In this document: piece by piece, positions 6,534 through 15,151 of the stretch
How the letters are laid out: each line of letters opens with the position of its first letter
Position numbering within the stretch: position 1 is the first letter of the stretch
Assembly (NCBI GenBank): GCA_004554245.1
Contig: SFND01000006.1
Coordinates: 1 to 64,000 of the forward strand
DNA length: 64,000 nucleotides
From: Oribacterium sp.
GTDB lineage: Bacteria; Bacillota_A; Clostridia; Lachnospirales; Lachnospiraceae
Reading direction: 5' to 3'
Notes under the pieces: model-generated
What the model was told of the DNA's origin: nothing
Databases searched by the model: none
Seen by the model: only the letters and a program-made list of their open reading frames with translations
Translations under genes and position numbers: made by a program

Positions 6534-7844
6534 ATGAGAAATATCAAGAAGCTTTTAACGCTTACTTCCTTGTTTCTCGTGCTTTTTTCTTTTCCGGCAG
6601 CGGCGACGGCTGTTGCCGATTCTGAAAAATTCCAGTTTCAACTTGATCTCTCCAGTGTGGATGAACTTCTGCCGGGAGATCTCTCAGAACACATCCTTCT
6701 CGTACAAAACCATACAGACAGGTGCCTTGCGTACATGGTAGAATCCGTGACATTTACCGGGTCGGAGGCACTGGCAGAGGAGCTCGAGCTGAGCCTCCTG
6801 GATGGGGAAAAAGCCTTCCTTCATGGAACGGTCGCTTCGCTTTCCAGGACGGACAGCTTCGAGCAGATCCTCACACACCCTGCGGGGTGTGAACAACAGC
6901 TGGCGCTTCGACTCCACTTACGAAAGGAGGCGACGAACGCGGTGGCCGGGAATACGCTGACGCTGTCGATCTGTTTCTCCGGAACGGATGCTCCACTTAA
7001 GGAGCGACCGCCGGAAGAGACGGAAAAACCACCGGAAACGGAAACACCGACGGAGACACAGAAGCCGCCGGGAACAGCAGAACCAGAAGAAACGATGAAA
7101 CCACCGCCGTCATCCGGCGCCGGAACACAGGACGTGGAAAACGCAAGTGATGGCCGTCCTTCCGGAGGAAGCCAGACAGGTGGTGGTGGACACGGTGGAA
7201 CCTCGATTCGCGGCGAGGGCTATGACGGAAAAACGCATGGTCTTCACGCAGAGGATCCGCCGGGAACACTGATGGATCAGCTCATGGAGTGGATCGACCG
7301 CATCTATGCGCATCCGGAGGATCTGGTGGAAACCGCCTCCAGACCGTATGGAGCTGCTGAGAAACATCCGGCGGAACTGTCCGGGATCGATTCGACGCCC
7401 GATGTGTCGGGGATATCGAAGCCTTCCCTGGAAGAAAGGAAATGTACGAAGAAGGAGCTGCCGGAGACGAGAAGGAAGGCAGCAGGCGCCGGAGCGGAGC
7501 GGGATTTTTCTGCAGCGAAAAGCGTGGGAAAAACGGAAAATGAGAAGAAAAACGGCACAACGAACGATGGCGGAAACGCCAGGCTGGCGCTTCGTATCCG
7601 GGATGTAAGCCCGAAGCACGCAAGCGTACAGATCAGTACAGAGGGTGGAAGCGGGACGATACAGGATCCGGTGACACTGTATATCGGGCCGACACAGCGG
7701 GAGAAGGTGCTGCTTGTCATCTGTCTCTTCCTCTTCGTCCTCTTACTGATCCTTATCATCATGAAGTGCTGGCTCCTGTATCGGGCCACACAGTCAGAAA
7801 ACCAGGAGGACAGTGCATATGCATCGACAGAACAGAGCGTGTAA
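6534..7844 (+). CDS. Secreted, C-terminally anchored protein of the SipW cluster
   Basis: No named family is recognised. The 436-aa product starts with a signal peptide (MRNIKKLLTL, then a hydrophobic core to about residue 25). A beta-rich region follows to about residue 155, then a Pro/Thr/Glu-rich stalk with repeated KPPET-type units, a Gly-rich link, and a single hydrophobic helix near the C-terminus (VLLVICLFLFVLLLILIIM) followed by a short cytoplasmic tail. This architecture suggests a membrane-tethered surface protein. Its end overlaps the start of the SipW peptidase gene by 26 bases. There is no Shine-Dalgarno sequence before the ATG. It could be an anchor or accessory factor for the fibre-like substrates encoded next. 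Confidence 0.7.
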   Translation: MRNIKKLLTLTSLFLVLFSFPAAATAVADSEKFQFQLDLSSVDELLPGDLSEHILLVQNHTDRCLAYMVESVTFTGSEALAEELELSLLDGEKAFLHGTVASLSRTDSFEQILTHPAGCEQQLALRLHLRKEATNAVAGNTLTLSICFSGTDAPLKERPPEETEKPPETETPTETQKPPGTAEPEETMKPPPSSGAGTQDVENASDGRPSGGSQTGGGGHGGTSIRGEGYDGKTHGLHAEDPPGTLMDQLMEWIDRIYAHPEDLVETASRPYGAAEKHPAELSGIDSTPDVSGISKPSLEERKCTKKELPETRRKAAGAGAERDFSAAKSVGKTENEKKNGTTNDGGNARLALRIRDVSPKHASVQISTEGGSGTIQDPVTLYIGPTQREKVLLVICLFLFVLLLILIIMKCWLLYRATQSENQEDSAYASTEQSV

Positions 7845-8268
7845 AAAAACAAAAGGAGGTCTCAAACGAAAGCTGAACACGTTCTTCGGATGGATATCCG
7901 GCATACTCACGCTGTTTCTCATGGTGATTGCAGTCTATGCCATGCTTTCATCCTATCGGGAGCGGCGGTATGGAACGCCGTTTTTCCTCTTCGGATGGAA
8001 GCCGGTCGTGGTACTCTCCGAATCCATGGAGCCCACATATACCTCTGGTGACATTCTTATCGTCAGGGAGCGGACGGGTGCCCCGGAACCGGATGATATC
8101 ATCCTGTTTCGTGCGACTGGTTTCGGCATGGATACGTATGTCACCCATCGACTGATAGGGAAAGACGAGGGTGGCTATATCACAAAGGGTGATCATAATG
8201 AACACGCAGATCCGGGACGGGTGCAGGAGGCGGACATCCTCGGCACGGTGGAATATATTCTCTTCTGA
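7819..8268 (+). CDS. sipW: Signal peptidase I, SipW (ER) type
   Basis: The product is a membrane serine protease that removes signal peptides from a restricted set of exported proteins, in Bacillus TasA and TapA. The product (149 aa) has a transmembrane helix at about 22-44 and the catalytic serine in SESMEP (Ser69). A histidine in the YVTHR motif (His110) replaces the lysine of ordinary bacterial type I peptidases, and GDHNEHAD follows. The Ser-His arrangement defines the ER/SipW type. The ATG at 7819 is preferred over GTG 7813 because AGGAGGA (7803-7809) gives better spacing. Flanking genes carry the matching signal peptides. Confidence 0.92.
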   Translation: MHRQNRACKKTKGGLKRKLNTFFGWISGILTLFLMVIAVYAMLSSYRERRYGTPFFLFGWKPVVVLSESMEPTYTSGDILIVRERTGAPEPDDIILFRATGFGMDTYVTHRLIGKDEGGYITKGDHNEHADPGRVQEADILGTVEYILF

Positions 8269-8321
8269 GCACCGACCGGGTGGCGTACAGAACACGAATG
8301 AAAAAAGAAAAGGAGATGAAC

Positions 8322-9017
8322 ATGAAAAAACGAATACTGATGGCGGGTGTGATGGCGGTGACAGCGATTTCGGTCCTGGCGGGTGCCTATGCATTTTTCA
8401 CAGATAAGAAGGATATCAAGGTGTCGGCGACCGCTGCGAAGCTCGGTATCACCGTCGATAAGACGAAGTTTTCGGACGATCTGGTCGCGAATATGGTGCC
8501 GGGTGATACCCGGGATCTCGTCTATACGATCAAAAAGGAAGTCGGCTCGAAGGATGCCATCGTTTTTTCTGAGGTGACACTGACCTCCAGTATCCCGATG
8601 TCGGATCCGGTGGAGTGGTTCATTCAGATGACCGGAAAACCGCTGACGCCGGAGGAAATCAAAATGCTGCAGGATGAAGCCGGGAGCGTTGCCGGCGGCG
8701 GTACGGTCAATGACATCCCGCTGGCAGAGCTTTCGAAGGCGAATTCGCTCAAGTTTCTCTCGCTGTCGAAGGACAGTAAGGTCGCAAAGTTCATCGTCGG
8801 TCATGGTGTTCTGGACAGTCAGGCGAATGGTATCCCGGTGAATCTCACGCTGCGGCTGAGTCCGAGTGCCGATAACAGCTTCGCCGGTGGAAAATGTGAT
8901 GTCGGCGCAGAAATCTATGCGATCCAGAAGGAAAATCTGGAGCAGGATGGTGCAGCCACAAACTTCGCCTATATCCAGGGGCTGATCGTCGCCAATGAGT
9001 CTAAGAAGGCATCATGA
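8322..9017 (+). CDS. TasA/CalY-like SipW substrate
   Basis: The product (231 aa) is predicted to be exported and cleaved by the neighbouring SipW. It has the characteristic SipW signal peptide ending AGAYAFFTDK, followed by KVSATAAKLGITVDKTKF. That pattern matches the start of mature TasA/camelysin-family proteins, which polymerise into biofilm fibres or act as surface proteases. The body has the alternating pattern of a beta-sandwich (VPGDTRDLVYTI, VNLTLRLS). The start at 8322 follows AAGGAG with ideal spacing; two upstream ATGs are worse placed. The next gene overlaps its stop by four bases. Assignment to TasA proper rather than another SipW substrate is inference. Confidence 0.75.
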   Translation: MKKRILMAGVMAVTAISVLAGAYAFFTDKKDIKVSATAAKLGITVDKTKFSDDLVANMVPGDTRDLVYTIKKEVGSKDAIVFSEVTLTSSIPMSDPVEWFIQMTGKPLTPEEIKMLQDEAGSVAGGGTVNDIPLAELSKANSLKFLSLSKDSKVAKFIVGHGVLDSQANGIPVNLTLRLSPSADNSFAGGKCDVGAEIYAIQKENLEQDGAATNFAYIQGLIVANESKKAS

Positions 9018-9916
9018 GACGGCGGCTCAACCTTCTCCTCACACTCATCTTTCTGATGCTCGTGTTGCTCTGTGGGGCTGGAGCGTATTTTACGGATCAG
9101 CAGCAGGCGAGCATACGGGCCGCCGCCGCATCGATGGGACTTACGGTTTCGAAACCATCGTACGGAACGATACCGAAGGAAATCGAGAAGGACAGCCGAC
9201 TGACGGTACAGTTTCAGATACGAAATGAGAGCAGTGTTCCGGTCTATCTCAGCGATCAGCACGTGCTCTATGTCAATGGAACAGAGGAGAAGGAACTTCG
9301 CGTACGACTCGAACGAACGACGGGCACAGCGTCGTCTGGTACAGGCGGAAACAGTGGGACGGCAGCAGGCACGAATGCGGTTCTTCGCCTCGATGCAGGT
9401 GAACGTCGGGTGCTGGACTATGTTCTGTCCTTCCCTGGTGCAGAAGCACTGCCGGAAGGCGTCCTCGCGCTGAAGGGAAAGCTGCTGCTTCGTGCAGCGA
9501 CCAGTGCGGATGGGACATCCGGCTTTACGCATGGGCCGGTCACCGGCGTTCTCGACCTGACGGGTGGCGAGCTGCAGATCCCGACACGCAGTCGAAGTGT
9601 GCTTCTGTCGGAGCTGGTCGAGGAGGGCTCACACCCGATCGAGGAGATCCGCTGGTATCGTGCCGTTGGTATGGAGGGCGCAGGAACGCCTGGAAGTCAG
9701 ATGCAGTGGAGCAGCTTCGATGCAGCGAAGCTGCTGACACTACAGCGAAACATCCCGCAGTATGTGCGCTATGAGCTCGTGGCAGAGGCCGGGGTGGTGC
9801 GTTCCCCTGTATATGAAATCACGCTGGCATCACAGGGGATTCAGGCGAAGGCGTACGATTATTTCGATGGGAAGGAAGTGAGTGCGGATATTTCCGTAAG
9901 CAAGGAGGCGATATGA
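9014..9916 (+). CDS. Second SipW-type signal-peptide protein
   Basis: The 300-aa secreted product has the same N-terminal pattern as its neighbour: a hydrophobic core, then GAYFTDQQQ, then AAAASMGLTVSK, matching AATAAKLGITVDK in spacing. The mature part contains a beta-sandwich-like region (VQFQIRNESSVPVYL), a Ser/Thr/Gly linker near residue 110, and a C-terminal domain ending in an EITLASQGI-type segment. It is likely a SipW substrate, either a minor fibre subunit or a capping/anchoring component. The coding sequence overlaps both neighbours by ATGA (9014-9017 and 9913-9916), indicating translational coupling. I do not recognise a family beyond the signal type. Confidence 0.65.
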   Translation: MRRRLNLLLTLIFLMLVLLCGAGAYFTDQQQASIRAAAASMGLTVSKPSYGTIPKEIEKDSRLTVQFQIRNESSVPVYLSDQHVLYVNGTEEKELRVRLERTTGTASSGTGGNSGTAAGTNAVLRLDAGERRVLDYVLSFPGAEALPEGVLALKGKLLLRAATSADGTSGFTHGPVTGVLDLTGGELQIPTRSRSVLLSELVEEGSHPIEEIRWYRAVGMEGAGTPGSQMQWSSFDAAKLLTLQRNIPQYVRYELVAEAGVVRSPVYEITLASQGIQAKAYDYFDGKEVSADISVSKEAI

Positions 9917-10629
9917 TCAGGTGCAGATGCAGCCACCGTGGAAAAGCGAACACACGCTTTTTCCGGGCACTGCTTGTCCTCAGCGTATGGGCACTGCTGG
10001 AGGGCAGTCTGTTACGCGCACTGGCGGCGGAGCAGGATGTGCTGTTCTGGCAGGATGTCGGGGATGTCGGTGCACCGTTTCAGCCGGCGGAGGTGCTTCC
10101 GCTGGGCGTGGAGGAGTGCTTCATCCCGGCGACAGGAGAGGTGCAGGCCATCAGCTTCTCCTATCATGCGGCGAATCATCGCTATCAGCTCGATGGGCTC
10201 TGGAATGACCGGGGCATCACGAAGCATATACTGGAGGATAAAGGGATGTCACAGGAGGACTACATCCGGCATTTCGGATTTCCGGCCGGACGAAGTGCAG
10301 GCGGATTGACGCTCACGGATCCGGTCAGCGGGATCCGCTACCTGTACCGGGCGGGTGCCGGTGAGACTGCATTGACTGAGCCACGGGGATACAGCAGCTA
10401 CCGCTGGCAGAAAAGCATCGACGGGGCGGGCTATGTGGATATCGGCACGGCGAGTGCAGCGCAGAACTGCTTCGAGCCGGAGGCGCTTCGATTCGGAACG
10501 ACCTGCTATCGCTGTATCGCGACGGTGGCGGAGCAGGAGTGCATCCTGGGTGAGAATTATGCCGTGGTGTACTACCGTCTGCCGACGGCGCGCGGACTCA
10601 GGATCCGGGAGGTGAGCCATGGAAGCTAG
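9913..10629 (+). CDS. Secreted protein of unknown function in the SipW cluster
   Basis: The 238-aa product has an N-terminal basic segment and hydrophobic core (about residues 17-38) ending LRALAAEQ, which is a classical signal peptidase site and not the SipW type. The mature region is rich in aromatic residues and has several cysteines (VEECFIP, TTCYRCIATVAEQEC), which could form disulfides or bind a metal. The segment GYSSYRWQKSIDGAGYVDI followed by CYRCIATV resembles an immunoglobulin-like fold with the usual YxC end. It starts behind AAGGAGGCG and overlaps the previous gene by four bases. No family is recognised. Confidence 0.6.
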   Translation: MIRCRCSHRGKANTRFFRALLVLSVWALLEGSLLRALAAEQDVLFWQDVGDVGAPFQPAEVLPLGVEECFIPATGEVQAISFSYHAANHRYQLDGLWNDRGITKHILEDKGMSQEDYIRHFGFPAGRSAGGLTLTDPVSGIRYLYRAGAGETALTEPRGYSSYRWQKSIDGAGYVDIGTASAAQNCFEPEALRFGTTCYRCIATVAEQECILGENYAVVYYRLPTARGLRIREVSHGS

Positions 10630-11869
10630 AGCGCTGCGGCTGCCGATGCTGTCGATCGCACTGTCACTCAGCGTCAGCTTCTGCGCGCGGGCAGACATCT
10701 GCTTCGATACGATGTCCGGTGGACAGAGCCGTGCCTACATCGTTCATATGGATGCGGATGACAATACCGTCGAAGTGGAAATCACAGGAAATGTTCAAGT
10801 GAAGAGTCTGCGACCGGCGGGCGAGAGCGCTGCGTCGGGTATCCCCCGGGATAAGCTGCTGATCCGTATCCCGGAAATCAAGCTTAACTTCGCGGAGAAT
10901 CCACATGCGGAATATCATGATTTTTTTGAAACCATGGAGGAGGCCATCGGTCTATCTGGTCAGCACGATGGTTTTCTGAATACGAAGATCCAGCGGGCGG
11001 GCTCGAGTATCCGCATCGATTCGGAGGAGTATACGGATTACAGCACGAGTGGAAGCTTCGAGACGGTCTTCATCAATAACCGGGAGTTTCGAATCGAGGA
11101 CGAAAAGAACTGTCAGCCGATCCGCTTCATCGTGCCGGATCCGCCGGAAATCTATCTGTATTATAAGCAGGAAGAGGCGCTGGGAGAGCAGTATATCTTC
11201 AGCGGGCTGCCGGACGAGTTTCTGCTTCATGATATCTACCTCGGGGCCTATGCCGTACACCGGGACCATCCCGAACGAAGGGAGCAGATGATGGAGCGCC
11301 TACTTCGACTGCGCTACCAGGATCTCTACTATCAGATCCGCTATGCACTGCATGACCCGACAGAGGAAGCCGCAGTGCCGTCGGCGGGGAGCACCTCGTA
11401 TCAGACGCTGACAGAGAACCTCACGTATCTGTCACTGCCGGAGCTCCGGGAAAGCACTTCATCCGGGCGCAGAAGCGGGCGGGCATCCGCCGGGGCGACA
11501 GCAGAACGCTATGCCTTCGTCGGATGGAAGCTGACAGAGCTCGGTGTAGGGGCGGAGCTGAACGGACCATGTCGATCGGAAGAAAGCGGACTTCCTAAGA
11601 CGAAACGAAAAGAAAGCCCGATGATGTCCTTTCTAGGCGGAAAAGCGGCAGCGATGAGCGCGCAGCTGTACGAAGATATCTGTGCCGAGGAGGTGATGGC
11701 GGGAGCTGCGATGATGACGATCGAGGCACAGGAGACGAATGCGTCGCAGGAAACGGATGTGTTACAGAAAACACCAGAAGAAGGAGGTGAGGAAGAAATG
11801 CTGCCCGATGAAACGGCCATCGCAGCGTGCCCGGATGCTGAGAAAATCGCCACCCCGAGCACACTTTAG
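10619..11869 (+). CDS. Secreted protein of unknown function ending the SipW cluster
   Basis: The 416-aa product has a short signal peptide (ending SFCARADICFD), then a domain of about 230 residues with many acidic and aromatic residues (EIYLYYKQEEALGEQYIF). A less ordered C-terminal third follows, with Ser/Gly stretches and an acidic tail. There is no C-terminal membrane helix or sorting motif. Its start overlaps the previous gene by 11 bases and has the ribosome site GGGAGGTGAG. It is the last of six tightly packed genes, and its function is unknown. Position suggests a part in export, assembly or surface attachment of the TasA-like proteins. Confidence 0.6.
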   Translation: MEARALRLPMLSIALSLSVSFCARADICFDTMSGGQSRAYIVHMDADDNTVEVEITGNVQVKSLRPAGESAASGIPRDKLLIRIPEIKLNFAENPHAEYHDFFETMEEAIGLSGQHDGFLNTKIQRAGSSIRIDSEEYTDYSTSGSFETVFINNREFRIEDEKNCQPIRFIVPDPPEIYLYYKQEEALGEQYIFSGLPDEFLLHDIYLGAYAVHRDHPERREQMMERLLRLRYQDLYYQIRYALHDPTEEAAVPSAGSTSYQTLTENLTYLSLPELRESTSSGRRSGRASAGATAERYAFVGWKLTELGVGAELNGPCRSEESGLPKTKRKESPMMSFLGGKAAAMSAQLYEDICAEEVMAGAAMMTIEAQETNASQETDVLQKTPEEGGEEEMLPDETAIAACPDAEKIATPSTL

Positions 11870-11942
11870 AAAAAGTTAAGTTTTTATTTCGGGGAGGGAA
11901 TGTATATACTGTAAGCGATTACTATGAAAAACAGGAGGTTTT

Positions 11943-12941
11943 ATGGATATACATTTTAACAGGGCGAATCCGAAGGAGGCAGCGCGTATGGCCCCATTTT
12001 ACGCGATGCGTCCGAATAAGACCTGTGACAGCGGTGTGCTGGATACATTTTTATGGAGCGAGTACTATGATGTAAAGACGGCCATCGTCGATGAGAGGGC
12101 GGTACTCGTACAGATGAAAAACGGCGATGAGTACTTCTCCGCGATGCCATACTGCAGCGAGACGGATCTGCCATACTACTTCGATCTCCTTCGTCAGTAC
12201 TTTAATGAGGTGCTGAAGAAGCCGCTGAAGATCTATCTCGCAGATGAAGAGGCTGTGCAGCTCCTGAAGCTCGAGGAGGATCCGCACTTCCTCGTAAAGG
12301 AGGAGCGCGATCTCCGGGACTATCTCTACGATGGAGAGGAGCTCCGGACGCTGCCGGGAAAGAAGTTTCACAAGAAAAAGAATCTCGTGAACAAGTTCTG
12401 CCGGGAATATGAAGGACGCTGGGAATATCGTACACTTCATGCCGAAGATAAGCTGACGATCTGGGGATTTCTCGATCAGTGGTATGCGAAACACTCCGGG
12501 GATGAGGAAGCCGAAGCATCACTGGAGTACGAGGTGAAGGGAATTCACCAGGTGCTTCAATCGGAGTTCTCTCTCCCGGACTACCACATCGGTGGCATCT
12601 TCATCGATGGAAAGCTGGAGGCCTTTTCCATGGGCGCCTTAAACCCTCGTGAGAATATGGCCTGCATCAGTGTCGAGAAGGGCAATGCAGACATTCCGGG
12701 CATCTATCAGATCATCAATCAGCAGTTTCTCATCCATGAATTTCCGGAGGCTGCGCTCGTCAACCGGGAGGACGATCTGGGACTCGAAGGACTGCGGCGC
12801 GCGAAGGAAAGCTACAATCCGTGCGGATATGCACGGAAATACATGCTCCTCCAGACGGATTTCACTGGCTGGCAGGCGGAAATCACCGACCGGTATGAGG
12901 CGGAGATCGATCAGTACGAACATACCGCATCCGAAGGATGA
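11943..12941 (+). CDS. DUF2156 domain protein (GNAT-like, LPG synthetase C-terminal type)
   Basis: The 332-aa product matches the DUF2156 family, which has a double GNAT-like fold related to the C-terminal domain of phosphatidylglycerol lysyltransferase. Family hallmarks are LPGKKFHKKKN near residue 140, FSMGALNPRENMACISVEKG near 235, and a C-terminal block containing NREDDLGLEGLRRAKESYNP. Related enzymes transfer aminoacyl groups from tRNA, but the substrate of stand-alone soluble members is unknown. There is a clear AGGAGG ahead of the ATG. A TATACT box at 11905-11910 suggests its own promoter. The GNAT gene downstream may be in the same transcript. Confidence 0.82.
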   Translation: MDIHFNRANPKEAARMAPFYAMRPNKTCDSGVLDTFLWSEYYDVKTAIVDERAVLVQMKNGDEYFSAMPYCSETDLPYYFDLLRQYFNEVLKKPLKIYLADEEAVQLLKLEEDPHFLVKEERDLRDYLYDGEELRTLPGKKFHKKKNLVNKFCREYEGRWEYRTLHAEDKLTIWGFLDQWYAKHSGDEEAEASLEYEVKGIHQVLQSEFSLPDYHIGGIFIDGKLEAFSMGALNPRENMACISVEKGNADIPGIYQIINQQFLIHEFPEAALVNREDDLGLEGLRRAKESYNPCGYARKYMLLQTDFTGWQAEITDRYEAEIDQYEHTASEG

Positions 12942-13047
12942 GTACGAGGGACGGCAGTTTCGGTGTTGCTCCGTGCAGTGCATGGATGCACATCGATACA
13001 GCAGAACCAGACAGCGATGCAGAGCATCAGAAAAGAGCAGACATCGT

Positions 13048-13728
13048 ATGACAGAAATCAGAGTGTTACGAACACGCGAAGAAAAAGCAGGGACACGCGC
13101 ACTGTATGAGCGGGTATTTCCGGAGGACAGTGCACGCTTTCTCGACTGGTACTATCAGGATCGCTGCAGCGACAGCATCATCCTTGCGATGTGGAAGGAT
13201 GGACAGCTGGTCGCGATGGCGCATCTGAATCCATTTGTGATGCGTACAAAAAAAGGCACGCGAGCCCGTGTATACTATATCTATGCGGTGGCGACAGCAC
13301 CGGAGGCACGCCATCAGGGCTGTATGGCAGCACTTCTTCGCCGCAGCTTCCAGCTGATGGAGGAAGCGCATATCCCGTTCTGCTTCCTCCTCCCCGTCGA
13401 TGAAGCCATCTATCAGCCCTTCGACTTCCATACAGTATGTGACTTTCAGACCACGAAGGCCACGGACTATGCGGCGGTGCAGCAGGCGTATGACGTATAT
13501 ATAGAAGAAAACGAAGATTATGTACGTCGTGTGCAGGCGCAGCAGGCGATGGCGGCGGAGGCAGATGAACTGTCCGATTCCGGGCTTCCGGCGCACCCGG
13601 TCATCATGGCGAGGATCCTCTCGCTGCCGGATTTCCTTTCGTTCAGTGGTCTCCCGGAGGAGACCGACCGGGCGCAGGCGATCCACTGGCTTCGGCAGCA
13701 GCGGATCTATATCGCAGAAGCTGTATAA
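13048..13728 (+). CDS. GNAT family N-acetyltransferase
   Basis: The product has the acetyl-CoA-binding core of the GNAT superfamily. The strand-helix block YYIYAVATAPEARHQGCMAA (motif A with an R/Q-x-x-G/A-type pyrophosphate loop) is near residues 72-91. An additional C-terminal region of about 100 residues is consistent with an Eis-like or uncharacterised two-domain arrangement. The start at 13048 gives a 226-aa protein; the open frame extends further upstream without a good start. The ribosome site is weak. Substrate unknown. It follows the DUF2156 gene by 106 bases and may act in the same process. Confidence 0.78.
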   Translation: MTEIRVLRTREEKAGTRALYERVFPEDSARFLDWYYQDRCSDSIILAMWKDGQLVAMAHLNPFVMRTKKGTRARVYYIYAVATAPEARHQGCMAALLRRSFQLMEEAHIPFCFLLPVDEAIYQPFDFHTVCDFQTTKATDYAAVQQAYDVYIEENEDYVRRVQAQQAMAAEADELSDSGLPAHPVIMARILSLPDFLSFSGLPEETDRAQAIHWLRQQRIYIAEAV

Positions 13729-13845
13729 AAGTATGCAGTGGAACGATTTTATCGTAAGATCGGATGATCCACGACGGGCATAAGCGATGATCGGATGGTA
13801 CACTGTCTGATCGGATCGTTGAACGTGGCATAGAAAGAGGTGTGT

Positions 13846-14031
13846 ATGACAGAAATCCATGTCGGAGATATCATCAGTGCGAAAAAAAAGCATCCCTGCG
13901 GATCAGATGACTGGATCGTCCTCCGTGTGGGGGCCGATATCCGTCTTCGCTGTGCGGGATGTGGGCATCTTCTGATGCTTCCGAGGGCGAAGGTGGACGG
14001 GATGATCCGGCACATCCGTACGCCGGAATGA
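13846..14031 (+). CDS. DUF951 family small protein
   Basis: The 61-aa protein starts MTEIHVGDIISAKKKHPCGS and has a CGHL segment, giving the DUF951 pattern with conserved KKxHPCG, W and C-x-x-CG residues that may bind a metal. In Bacillus the counterpart (yyzM) also lies close to rpsF, which supports the call. The ATG at 13846 is preferred over GTG 13840 because of AGAGG upstream. Its molecular function is unknown; the gene neighbourhood suggests a link with translation. Confidence 0.8.
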   Translation: MTEIHVGDIISAKKKHPCGSDDWIVLRVGADIRLRCAGCGHLLMLPRAKVDGMIRHIRTPE

Positions 14032-14152
14032 AGCGGCAGATGATAGATGATACTGTATAAAAGGATAGAATCATCTATCGGAGGACGTGCAGAAGCAGAA
14101 AAAAGCACGGAAAATCCGAAAAAAATAAGTTGCAAATTTCAATCAAAATAGC

Positions 14153-14181
14153 TTGCAAACAACTTTGTTTTCTGTTAAGAT
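14153..14181 (+). promoter_or_regulatory. Promoter of the rpsF-ssb-rpsR operon
   Basis: TTGCAA (14153-14158), a spacer of 17 and TAAGAT (14176-14181) stand about 75 bases before rpsF. Confidence 0.6.
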
Positions 14182-14204
14182 GCAATATCGTATGACTAAA
14201 TTCC

Positions 14205-14232
14205 TTGTTTCCGCCCAGGAGCGGAAGCCAGA
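14205..14232 (+). promoter_or_regulatory. Hairpin leader of rpsF, possible S6:S18 autoregulatory site
   Basis: TTCCGC (14209-14214) pairs with GCGGAA (14221-14226) in the untranslated leader just before the rpsF ribosome site. Many bacteria carry a short S6:S18-binding hairpin with a CCG element at this place. The position and the CCG fit, but I cannot confirm the consensus. Confidence 0.4.
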
Positions 14233-14254
14233 GACCAAAAGGAGGTAAAAGCAG

Positions 14255-14599
14255 ATGAACAAATATGAGTTATGTGTTGTTCTGAGTGCGAAGCTCGAAG
14301 ATGATGAAAGAGCAGCTGCAATCGAGAAGATTAAGGAGTATGTTACTCGTTTCGGTGGCGCTGTCGGAGAGAACATCCAGGAGTGGGGCAAGAAGAGACT
14401 TGCATATGAGATTCAGCATATGAAGGAAGGCTTCTACTATTTTATCCCATTCACAGGTGATTCCGAGACTCCGAACGAGCTCGAGAGCCAGCTTCGTATT
14501 ATGGAACCAGTTATCAGATATCTTGTTGTTAAGCCAGAAGCTGAGACTGAAGCACCAGTAGCTGAGGAAGCTGCTCCTGCAGAAGAGAAAGCTGAATAA
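14255..14599 (+). CDS. rpsF: 30S ribosomal protein S6
   Basis: S6 binds the central domain of 16S rRNA together with S18. The protein (114 aa) shows the family pattern: MNKYELCVVLSAKLEDDE at the start, the GRRLAYEI-like KKRLAYEIQHMKEGFYY near residues 48-64, and the conserved end IRYLVVK. A short acidic Glu/Ala tail follows, as in many Clostridia. There is a strong AAAGGAGG ribosome site. It is the first gene of rpsF-ssb-rpsR. Codon use differs from neighbouring genes, as expected for a highly expressed gene. Confidence 0.97.
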   Translation: MNKYELCVVLSAKLEDDERAAAIEKIKEYVTRFGGAVGENIQEWGKKRLAYEIQHMKEGFYYFIPFTGDSETPNELESQLRIMEPVIRYLVVKPEAETEAPVAEEAAPAEEKAE

Positions 14600-14622
14600 G
14601 CAAGCGGAAAGCGAGAAAAACA

Positions 14623-15108
14623 ATGAACAAAGTTATCCTCATGGGTAGATTAACCAGAGATCCGGATATCAGATACGCACAGAGTGAGAGCCAGATGGCG
14701 ATCGCAAGATATACGCTTGCAGTGGATCGTCGTATGCGCCGCTCACAGGATGGCGCCAGCCAGGATCAGCAGACCGCAGACTTTATCGGATGCGTAGCAT
14801 TCGGACGTTCTGCAGAGTTCGCTGAGAAGTACCTGCGTCAAGGCACCAAAATCGTGGTTGAGGGTAGAATCCAGACCGGAAGCTACACGAACAAGGAAGG
14901 CCAGAAGGTCTACACCACGGATGTCGTCGTAGAGAATCAGGAGTTTGCAGAGAGCAAGAACGCATCGGCTGGAAATGGCGGAAACTATTCCGCAAACCGC
15001 AGCTATGGACAGCAGTCACATGGCGGCCAGCAGAGCAGTGCTGCGATCGGTGATGGTTTTATGAATATACCTGATGGGGTAGAGGACGAGGGTCTCCCAT
15101 TTAATTAA
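14623..15108 (+). CDS. ssb: Single-stranded DNA-binding protein
   Basis: SSB coats single-stranded DNA during replication and repair. The OB-fold covers residues 1-110 (MNKVILMGRLTRDPDIRYA, FIGCVAFGRSAEFAEKYL, RIQTGSYTNKEGQKVYTT). A Gly/Gln/Ser-rich linker follows, and the acidic tip EDEGLPFN corresponds to the protein-docking tail usually ending in a DDDIPF-like motif. The length is 161 aa. It sits between rpsF and rpsR, as in nearly all Firmicutes. Only a weak ribosome site precedes it. Confidence 0.96.
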   Translation: MNKVILMGRLTRDPDIRYAQSESQMAIARYTLAVDRRMRRSQDGASQDQQTADFIGCVAFGRSAEFAEKYLRQGTKIVVEGRIQTGSYTNKEGQKVYTTDVVVENQEFAESKNASAGNGGNYSANRSYGQQSHGGQQSSAAIGDGFMNIPDGVEDEGLPFN

Positions 15109-15151
15109 GGTGAGGACATGCCCTTGTGACATTTTACAAGGAGGATTAACC

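Noticed and set aside
12649..13047. Upstream extension of the GNAT acetyltransferase frame
   Set aside because: It runs through the end of the DUF2156 gene and has no start signal; the family N-terminus fits the ATG at 13048.
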